DNA from: Cloacimonetes bacterium SCGC AAA252-N17
Lineage (GTDB): Bacteria; Cloacimonadota; Cloacimonadia; JGIOTU-2
Assembly: GCA_000404785.1 (NCBI GenBank)
Contig: ASNI01000037.1
Coordinates: forward strand, 1-12,465
Direction of reading: 5' to 3'
Length of the DNA: 12,465 nt
Position 1 is the first letter of the stretch. The number at the start of each line of letters is the position of its first letter. The position numbers were made by a program, and so were the translations under genes. The notes under the pieces were generated by a model. That model was given only the letters and a program-made list of their open reading frames with translations, had not been told where the DNA came from and did not search any database. This document shows, piece by piece, positions 7,906 through 12,465 of this stretch.

Positions 7906-8352
7906 ATGAACTCTCAAAACGACACACCTACTGATGTGGGAACAGTTGTCGATATACAAAACGGTCTTGCGATCGTTGAATATTCACGCTCCGATGCATG
8001 CGATACCTGCAAACTCAAAGCATTCTGTTTTCAAAAAGGGGGAGATGTCACCAAGTTCACTATGAAAAATAATCTCAATGTGAAAAAGGGTGATATAATC
8101 CAATTTGAGATCAGTCCGCAGATGCGTATCCTCAGCTCCTTCCTCGTATTTATTCTTCCCATTATTTTTATGATCGGCTCATATTTTTTGTGCAAAAGTG
8201 CGATCGGTCTTTCAGAAAATATCTCAATAGTTGTTTCTCTGATTTCCATCGCTGTTGCTTTTATATTTGTAAAATTTATTGATGGTCAGATAAAAAAGAA
8301 AGCAATGATACAGCCCAAAATGGTGGCGGTTATCAATTCAGAAGAAGTATGA
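7906..8352 (+). CDS. RseC/MucC-family inner-membrane protein
   Basis: 148 residues. The N-terminal part has the pattern of the SoxR-reducing-system/RseC family: 'GTVVDIQNGLAIVEY' and a cysteine cluster C32-x2-C35-x5-C41, then a small beta domain ending in KKGDIIQFEIS (60-70). Two hydrophobic segments follow (~75-96 and ~105-125), then a basic cytoplasmic tail. In E. coli RseC belongs to the sigma-E gene cluster and has been linked to reduction of SoxR; elsewhere the gene often lies near rnf genes. Here neither sigma factor nor rnf is present, only the PorV/PorQ-like gene six bases upstream. No clear ribosome-binding site precedes the ATG, so translation may be coupled to the upstream gene. 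The redox role is inferred from the family. Confidence 0.82.
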   Translation: MNSQNDTPTDVGTVVDIQNGLAIVEYSRSDACDTCKLKAFCFQKGGDVTKFTMKNNLNVKKGDIIQFEISPQMRILSSFLVFILPIIFMIGSYFLCKSAIGLSENISIVVSLISIAVAFIFVKFIDGQIKKKAMIQPKMVAVINSEEV

Positions 8353-8612
8353 ATGTTTATAAATTTCAAAGGTGAAGATTCATTATGTACTCAGTACTTC
8401 TTGTTGATAGAGCGCAAAAAATGAAAAATGGAAAATCATTTTAAATTTCGAAAGGAAAAATACGGAAAAGAATTATAATATGAACCACACGTATTCGCTA
8501 CGCTTCAGTCTTCTCCGCCAGCTGGCGGATATTCGACTGGGGTGCTTTTCGCCTGCAACGGCGTAACGGAGTGAAGATGTGTGGTTAAAAGTATTTATAT
8601 GTAGGAGTTACT
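8353..8612. other. Intergenic region between rseC-like gene and folB
   Basis: 260 bases with no conserved gene. It holds a 19-codon open frame (8385-8444), a weak AT-rich dyad near 8417-8440, a perfect TATAAT at 8474-8479 without a convincing -35 partner, the structured repeat at 8483-8586, and the folB ribosome-binding site (AGGAG ending five bases before the ATG). The folB operon promoter is probably in here, but I cannot place it firmly. Confidence 0.5.
8483..8586. repeat. Structured ~104-bp inverted-repeat element carrying the shared palindrome
   Basis: Outer arms AACCACAC (8483-8490) and GTGTGGTT (8579-8586) are perfect inverted repeats, and the pairing continues imperfectly inward for another ~10-15 bases. 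Inside are a nested hairpin with arms CAGTC (8506-8510) and GACTG (8535-8539) around the palindrome TCCGCCAGCTGGCGGA (8514-8529), and a small hairpin CGCC/GGCG (8550-8553 / 8560-8563) with a 6-base loop. The whole could fold as a branched stem. It is richer in G+C than its flanks. It has the look of a MITE- or REP-like dispersed element, and it shares only the palindrome with the element at 139-183. Confidence 0.7.
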
Positions 8613-8981
8613 ATGAATATTACATTAAAAAACATGATCTTCTATGGCTATCATGGACTTCATGAAGCAGAGAGAACACTTGGGCAGCGTTTTGCAATCG
8701 ATGTAAATGTTTCAAGTGATCATGAGCTGGATAACAAAGTGAAATCCCTGCAAGATACGATTGACTACACACAAATCTTTGAAGTGGTCAAAGAGCACGT
8801 AGAAAATTATAAATACCATCTTCTGGAAAAACTCGCAAATGAGATTATTAGCGCAATTCTTAATGATTTTATCCTTGTTCAAAAAGTATCCTTGAAAATT
8901 CGTAAAATAGCAGTGCCGATCAATGGTACGCTCGATTATGTTGAGCTGGAAATGCAAAGAGAACGTGAAAAAAAGGAGTAG
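8613..8981 (+). CDS. folB: Dihydroneopterin aldolase
   Basis: 122 residues, the usual length. It cleaves 7,8-dihydroneopterin to 6-hydroxymethyl-7,8-dihydropterin and glycolaldehyde in folate synthesis. The motif FYGYHGLHEAE (10-20) is followed by GQRF, then DTIDYTQIF (48-56), LLEKLANEI (70-78) and KIRKIAVPINGTLDYVELEM (95-114). By comparison with the S. aureus enzyme, Glu20, Tyr52, Glu72 and Lys98 match its Glu22, Tyr54, Glu74 and Lys100, the pterin-binding and catalytic residues. AGGAG stands five bases before the ATG. It opens the folate-to-argS operon and is followed directly by folK. Its last codons (GAA AAA AAG GAG TAG) contain a slippery heptamer; a -1 shift there would bypass the stop and continue in the folK frame. 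Confidence 0.95.
   Translation: MNITLKNMIFYGYHGLHEAERTLGQRFAIDVNVSSDHELDNKVKSLQDTIDYTQIFEVVKEHVENYKYHLLEKLANEIISAILNDFILVQKVSLKIRKIAVPINGTLDYVELEMQREREKKE
8969..8975 (+). other. A AAA AAG slippery heptamer at the folB/folK junction
   Basis: In the folB frame the sequence reads A AAA AAG, the same heptamer used for -1 frameshifting in E. coli dnaX, six bases before the end of the TAG stop (8979-8981). The -1 frame is the folK frame. That frame is closed by a TGA at 8966-8968 and so opens exactly at this heptamer. Possible enhancing features are weak: a 6-bp TTCGAA/TTCGAA stem (8984-8989 / 9010-9015) starts eight bases downstream. The tract is seven A's in all (8968-8974), so a one-base assembly error is an equal concern. 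Confidence 0.45.
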
Positions 8982-9004
8982 CTTTCGAAAATATTTTTAT
9001 TAGT

Positions 9005-9439
9005 TTGGGTTCGAATCTTGGGAATAAAAGATACTTTATCGAATCAGCTATATCGGATTTACGAAATGAAAAGAAAATATCAGTGAAACGAATATCTTCT
9101 ATCATAATGACTAAACCTGTCGGAAATATACATCAGCCCGATTTTTTGAATTGTATTGTTGAATGCGAGACTGAATTGAATTCTTATGAGCTTATGCAAA
9201 CACTACTGAATATCGAGAAAAAACTTGGAAGAGAACGAAAAGAGAAATGGGGACCGCGCACTATCGATCTTGATATTTTGTTTTTTAATGATGAGATAAC
9301 CGATACTGACGACCTTAAAATTCCACATCCCGAGATCATAAATCGACCATTTATTTTACAGCTAATGAACGAACTGGCACCGAAATTTATGCATCCAAAA
9401 TTAAATCAAACAATGGAACAACTTTATGAGCACAATTAA
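9005..9439 (+). CDS. folK: 6-hydroxymethyl-7,8-dihydropterin pyrophosphokinase (HPPK)
   Basis: At least 144 residues; transfers pyrophosphate from ATP to the FolB product. The motifs are complete: GSNLGN, TKPVGNIHQPDFLN, LGRERKEKWGPRTIDLDILFF with the two metal-binding aspartates (DLD), and IPHPEIINRPFIL. The start is a real problem. The first usable codon is TTG at 9005, but the frame upstream encodes ENIFIS directly before LGSNLGN, which is the first beta strand of the family, so a TTG start would remove it. No ATG or GTG exists in this frame back to the TGA at 8966. The options are an ATT start at 8993, a frameshift from folB at 8969-8975 giving a 275-residue FolB-FolK fusion, or a one-base error in the A7 tract. 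Its 3' end overlaps the deoxynucleoside kinase start by 14 bases. Confidence 0.9.
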   Translation: MGSNLGNKRYFIESAISDLRNEKKISVKRISSIIMTKPVGNIHQPDFLNCIVECETELNSYELMQTLLNIEKKLGRERKEKWGPRTIDLDILFFNDEITDTDDLKIPHPEIINRPFILQLMNELAPKFMHPKLNQTMEQLYEHN

Positions 9440-10043
9440 AAATAAGTATATTGCAGTAGAGGGAGTAATAGGTGTGGGTAAGACAACACTGGCAAAACTA
9501 CTATCTGAAAAATTTGAAGCAAAGCTCATTCTCGAGATCGTGGAAGAGAATCCCTTTCTTTCTGAATTTTATGACGATATTGCAGGGAAGGCATATCAGA
9601 CACAGATGTTCTTTCTCCTCAGCAGATACCGCCAGATGAAGAAATATTTCCAGATCGATGCCTTCCAGACCAATATTGTAAGTGACTATATGTTCATGAA
9701 GGACAGTATCTTTGCTGATCTTACACTCAATGATGCAGAGCTGGCAATGTATAAAACTCTATTCATGATCCTCAATGACAAGCTGGTTCAGCCCGATCTT
9801 ATCATCTACCTTTATGCTGATCTCGAGCTCATTATTGACAGGATACATTACAGGAACCGCTCCTTTGAGCACAATATCAAACCAAAGTATCTGGCGAATC
9901 TTGCAATCGCATATGATAAGTTTATTTCTACTCATACAGGATGTTCGATCATCAAGCTTGATACCAATAATATCAACTTTGCCAAGTCAGCTAAACAATT
10001 TGACAAATTGCTGGTTGACATAAAAAAAGTGCTCCAAGATTGA
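9426..10043 (+). CDS. Deoxynucleoside kinase (dNK family)
   Basis: 205 residues. Phosphorylates a deoxynucleoside to its monophosphate in dNTP salvage, using ATP. Evidence: P-loop GVIGVGKTT (13-21); EENPFL (40-45) with the expected catalytic glutamate; FFLLSRYRQM (62-71); SDYMFMKDSIFA (86-97), which holds the Asp-Tyr pair where many relatives have Asp-Arg-Ser; and a LID-like RIHYRNRSFE (139-148) with phosphate-contacting arginines. The family includes bacterial dGK/dAK and eukaryotic dCK/dGK; the substrate cannot be told from the sequence. The ATG lies inside folK (14-base overlap) without a strong ribosome-binding site, so translation is probably coupled. A dNK next to folK is a recurrent arrangement in Bacteroidetes-like genomes by my recollection. 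Confidence 0.9.
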   Translation: MSTIKNKYIAVEGVIGVGKTTLAKLLSEKFEAKLILEIVEENPFLSEFYDDIAGKAYQTQMFFLLSRYRQMKKYFQIDAFQTNIVSDYMFMKDSIFADLTLNDAELAMYKTLFMILNDKLVQPDLIIYLYADLELIIDRIHYRNRSFEHNIKPKYLANLAIAYDKFISTHTGCSIIKLDTNNINFAKSAKQFDKLLVDIKKVLQD

Positions 10044-10048
10044 GTCCT

Positions 10049-10792
10049 ATGAAAAAAAATACTTCAATAATTATTTTAGCAGCAGGCAAAGGCGTTCGCA
10101 TGAAATCGAACCTGCCGAAAGTTGCCCATTTACTCGCAGGAAAGTCACTTGTAGAGCGAGTAGTGACCACTGCGGAACATTTCAAACCTGAGAAGATCGT
10201 GGTCGTTGTCGGCTATAAAAAGGAGGTCGTGATCGATTGTCTTTTAGGATTTGATAACATTACTTTTGTAGAGCAGAAAGTGCAGCTTGGAACCGGTCAT
10301 GCAGTTTATATCACCAGAGATAATTTCAATGATTTTGATGGAACAGTCATAATTATGCCTGGTGATGTTCCGCTTTTGAAAGAGAAAACCCTGGGAAATC
10401 TTATAAAAGTACATGAAGAAAAACAAGCGGCAGCAACTGTGCTTACTGTCGATCTGGACGACCCGACCGGTTATGGTCGTATTGTTCGTAATGATGAAGG
10501 ATATGTTGAGAAGATAGTCGAGCACAAAGATGCATCTGAAGAAATTCGAAAGATCAAAGAGATAAATTCAGGCATTTTCTGTTTTGACGCCCGGGAACTT
10601 TTCTCTGTGCTTCCAAAGATAGATCAGGACAATTCCCAGAACGAGATGTATCTCACCGATGCGCTTGAACTTCTGAAAATGGAGGGTAAACCCATTGCTG
10701 CTGTCAAAGTCGATGATCCGATCGAGGTTGCAGGCATCAACTCAAAAGAACAATTGCAGGAACTGGGAAAACAGTATCTGTCTCAAAAGTAA
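10049..10792 (+). CDS. GlmU N-domain-like sugar nucleotidyltransferase (probable UDP-GlcNAc pyrophosphorylase)
   Basis: 247 residues from the ATG at 10049; a TTG at 10040 overlapping the upstream stop would add three. It carries the GlmU signature LAAGKGVRMKSNLPKVAH (10-27), QLGTGHAV, MPGDVPLL with Asp106, GYGRIVR, IVEHKDA, EINSGIF, NEMYLTD and VAGINS with Asn231. Asp106 and Asn231 correspond to the metal-binding Asp105 and Asn227 of E. coli GlmU, so uridylyl transfer to GlcNAc-1-phosphate is likely. The protein ends where the left-handed beta-helix acetyltransferase domain of full GlmU (about 450 residues) would begin, and no such domain follows in any frame; the next gene is a HIT protein. 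Either the acetyltransferase is encoded elsewhere or the enzyme uses another sugar phosphate. Confidence 0.88.
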   Translation: MKKNTSIIILAAGKGVRMKSNLPKVAHLLAGKSLVERVVTTAEHFKPEKIVVVVGYKKEVVIDCLLGFDNITFVEQKVQLGTGHAVYITRDNFNDFDGTVIIMPGDVPLLKEKTLGNLIKVHEEKQAAATVLTVDLDDPTGYGRIVRNDEGYVEKIVEHKDASEEIRKIKEINSGIFCFDARELFSVLPKIDQDNSQNEMYLTDALELLKMEGKPIAAVKVDDPIEVAGINSKEQLQELGKQYLSQK

Positions 10793-10796
10793 ATAA

Positions 10797-11285
10797 ATGG
10801 ATAAATTATACTCTCCCTGGCGAATTGATTACATCCTCAGCGAAAAAGAGAAGGGTTGTATCTTCTGCAAAAAGCCCCAAGCTCGGGACGATGAAGGACA
10901 TCTTATTCTGAAACGCGGAAAATTTACTTATATCATAATGAATCTGTATCCCTATAATAATGGACATCTAATGGTTGTACCCTTTCGGCATGTAGCGCGT
11001 ATGCAGGAGCTTACGGATGAAGAATTATGTGAACTCGGCAAGATGACACAATTGTGCGAGAAGGTGCTCACCGAAGCATATCATACTGATGGTTTGAATA
11101 TCGGCATGAATCTGGGAGAAGCAGCGGGCGCAGGTGTGGCAGATCATTTGCACATACATGTGGTACCTCGATGGAACGGTGATACGAATTTTATTTCTAC
11201 GGTAGGGAACACAAGAGTTATTCCCGAAAAAATGGAAGAAGCGTATAATAAATTGAAAAAAGTTTTTGATACCTATGAGTCTTAA
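10797..11285 (+). CDS. HIT-family protein, Ap4A phosphorylase/ATP adenylyltransferase-like
   Basis: 162 residues. The histidine triad is HLHIHVVP (117-124) with His117, His119 and His121; His119 should be the catalytic nucleophile. The N-terminal SPWRIDYI (6-13) and CIFC (21-24) with NLYPYNNGHLMVVPFRHV (49-66) are typical of the HIT subgroup that includes mycobacterial Rv2613c-type Ap4A phosphorylases; the cysteines may bind a metal. The probable role is breakdown of Ap4A or related dinucleotides, but HIT proteins differ in substrate and this is inferred. It starts four bases after the GlmU-like gene, and its end overlaps the LytR_C gene by 11 bases. Confidence 0.88.
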   Translation: MDKLYSPWRIDYILSEKEKGCIFCKKPQARDDEGHLILKRGKFTYIIMNLYPYNNGHLMVVPFRHVARMQELTDEELCELGKMTQLCEKVLTEAYHTDGLNIGMNLGEAAGAGVADHLHIHVVPRWNGDTNFISTVGNTRVIPEKMEEAYNKLKKVFDTYES

Positions 11286-11700
11286 ACTCTTAAAACCCTT
11301 AAAAATCTTCTTGGCTTTTTTTTTTATTCTAAATATACTATTTCTATGCCTGACGATAATTTTACGGACTTTACCAAATGAAGAAATTCAGAAAATTGAA
11401 CAAATTCCCTTTAATGAGATCACTTTGCAGGTGCTCAATGGATGCGGTAAAAAGCGGCTGGCAAGAGAAGTTCGGAATGTGCTCATCGATAAGGGATTTG
11501 ATGTGTTGTCCTTTGATAATGCCGAAAAATTTCTCTATGAGAAAACCGTGATCATCATAAGAAATATGAATTACGATAAATTTAATATGTTATACAAGGA
11601 AGTACCTGTTCAAAAGGTATATATGCAGATCAATGAACATTCTCTCTATGATTTCATCATAATCATAGGAAAGGATTATAAACGAATTTTTGCTTTATAA
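11275..11700 (+). CDS. LytR_C-domain membrane-anchored protein
   Basis: 141 residues from the ATG at 11275; the TTG at 11266 is an alternative. One membrane segment (~10-31) is followed by a short linker and a LytR_C-type domain (~48-138), recognised by ITLQVLNGCGKKRLAREVRNVL (49-70), GFDVLSFDNAE and the strand TVIIIRN. The orientation is probably N-in with the domain in the periplasm. In LytR-CpsA-Psr proteins this domain follows the phosphotransferase domain, which is absent here. Standalone LytR_C proteins are known but their role is not; an envelope role is a guess. The start lies inside the HIT gene (11-base overlap), and rsfS begins eight bases after its stop. Confidence 0.78.
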   Translation: MSLKLLKPLKIFLAFFFILNILFLCLTIILRTLPNEEIQKIEQIPFNEITLQVLNGCGKKRLAREVRNVLIDKGFDVLSFDNAEKFLYEKTVIIIRNMNYDKFNMLYKEVPVQKVYMQINEHSLYDFIIIIGKDYKRIFAL

Positions 11701-11708
11701 ATTTTAAT

Positions 11709-12071
11709 ATGAAAGAAAATACTACAGAAAAAAAGCTTGAGATCATCACGCAACTGGCAAAGGACAAGAAGGCGGAAAATGTCATCGTGCTTGACGTCGA
11801 AGGTACTTCAGACCTCACAGATCAGCTTATTATTTGCAGTGGTGACGGAGATATACACACACGTACGATCGGGAAATATGTGATAGAAGAGGCAAAGAAG
11901 ATGGGAATTCGGATCCATCATAAAGAAGGACTTGAAAATGGATTGTGGATACTTATTGATTTTGGGGACATTGTTATGCATATTTTTGATAAAGAAATCA
12001 GAGATTATTATAAACTTGAAGATCTTTGGGAGGAACTGATTAGCAAAAGAAACAAAGCAAAGGAATCATAA
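11709..12071 (+). CDS. rsfS: Ribosomal silencing factor RsfS
   Basis: 120 residues, normal length. The family pattern is clear: VLDVEGTSDLTDQLIICSGDGDIHTRTI (28-55), HHKEGLENGLWILIDFGDIVMHIF (70-93) and RDYYKLEDLWEE (98-109). RsfS (also called YbeB, related to mitochondrial MALSU1) binds L14 on the large subunit and blocks subunit joining when nutrients are short. There is no strong ribosome-binding site; translation may be coupled to the LytR_C gene eight bases upstream. The frequent partner nadD is not adjacent; argS follows instead. Confidence 0.94.
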   Translation: MKENTTEKKLEIITQLAKDKKAENVIVLDVEGTSDLTDQLIICSGDGDIHTRTIGKYVIEEAKKMGIRIHHKEGLENGLWILIDFGDIVMHIFDKEIRDYYKLEDLWEELISKRNKAKES

Positions 12072-12073
12072 GT

Positions 12074-12081
12074 GAGGTGAT
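12074..12081 (+). promoter_or_regulatory. Strong ribosome-binding site of argS (GAGGTGAT)
   Basis: GAGGTGAT matches eight consecutive bases of the complement of the usual 16S rRNA 3' end. The GAGG core ends five bases before a TTG at 12083. This favours the TTG over the in-frame GTG at 12077, which overlaps the site itself. Confidence 0.6.
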
Positions 12082-12082
12082 T

Positions 12083-12465
12083 TTGATAAACATTATTAAA
12101 GAAAAAATATGGCAAAGTCTGAAAGCGCTTAAACTGAAAGCACCGCCAAAATCCAAGATAAATGTGGAATATCCGAAGCATAAAAATCATGGTGATTATG
12201 CATCCAACATCGCGCTCAATCTTGCTAAAAAGATCGGTCTGACGCCTATGACACTTGCAAAGAAACTTGCAACACACCTTTCTGCTGATCCTCTTTTCTC
12301 GGAAGTTACTGATGCCAAACCCGGATTTATCAACTTCCATATTGCAAATAAAGTTCTCTATTTGAAGCTTCAAGATATCAATAAACTCGGCTTGAAATTC
12401 GGTACAAATTACGAGCGTGGCGCAGGAAAAAGAGTGCTTATTGAGTTTGTGAGCGCCAATCCTAC
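12083..12465 (+). CDS. argS: Arginyl-tRNA synthetase, N-terminal part (runs off the window)
   Basis: About 127 codons are present; the gene continues past the end. The N-terminal Add-1 domain is recognisable: INVEYPKHKNHGDYASNIALNLAKKIG, then PMTLAKKLATHL, DAKPGFINFHI, and at the very end KRVLIEFVSANPT, which leads into the class I 'HIGH' signature just beyond the window. The enzyme charges tRNA-Arg with arginine. The start is probably TTG at 12083 because of the GAGGTGAT site; GTG at 12077 is in frame and possible. It follows rsfS by 11 bases and is the last visible gene of the operon. Confidence 0.93.
   Translation, partial: MINIIKEKIWQSLKALKLKAPPKSKINVEYPKHKNHGDYASNIALNLAKKIGLTPMTLAKKLATHLSADPLFSEVTDAKPGFINFHIANKVLYLKLQDINKLGLKFGTNYERGAGKRVLIEFVSANP

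Overview
The window reads as chromosomal DNA of an AT-rich Gram-negative bacterium. A PorV/PorQ-type outer-membrane protein, an RseC-like membrane protein and a GT9-like glycosyltransferase suggest a diderm of the FCB group (for example Cloacimonadota or a related candidate phylum). That placement is inference; no marker gene settles it. The ribosome-binding sites are of the ordinary AGGAG/GAGGTGAT type.

Layout. (1) Bases 1-307 hold no gene. They carry two diverged copies of a ~63-bp repeat flanking a dyad element with a 16-bp perfect palindrome. (2) Bases 308-6771 on the minus strand form a two-gene unit with a 4-bp overlap: a giant signalling protein (Ser/Thr kinase, P-loop ATPase, TPR region, two GAF domains, histidine kinase) followed by a divergent GT-B/GT9-like glycosyltransferase. 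No response regulator is in view. (3) Bases 6772-6966 are a divergent intergenic region with an outward-facing TTGACA hexamer on each strand and a CATGT dyad between them. (4) On the plus strand come a PorV/PorQ-family barrel protein and an RseC/MucC-family protein. (5) Bases 8353-8612 hold a structured ~104-bp inverted-repeat element that carries the same 16-bp palindrome, and a 19-codon open frame. (6) Bases 8613-12465 are a tight plus-strand housekeeping operon: folB, folK, deoxynucleoside kinase, a GlmU N-domain-like nucleotidyltransferase, a HIT (Ap4A phosphorylase-like) protein, a LytR_C-domain membrane protein, rsfS, and the 5' part of argS, which runs off the window.

How the genes fit together. 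FolB and FolK catalyse successive steps of tetrahydrofolate synthesis. The deoxynucleoside kinase supplies dNMPs by salvage. The GlmU-like enzyme makes nucleotide sugar, probably UDP-GlcNAc for the envelope. RsfS and ArgS belong to ribosome control and translation.

The points most worth a second look are two. First, the folB/folK junction: folK has no good start codon at the place where the family begins, and its frame opens exactly at an A AAA AAG slippery heptamer just before the folB stop. This means either a programmed -1 frameshift giving a FolB-FolK fusion, or a one-base homopolymer error. Second, the kinase/ATPase/histidine-kinase hybrid, which is probably translationally coupled to a glycosyltransferase.
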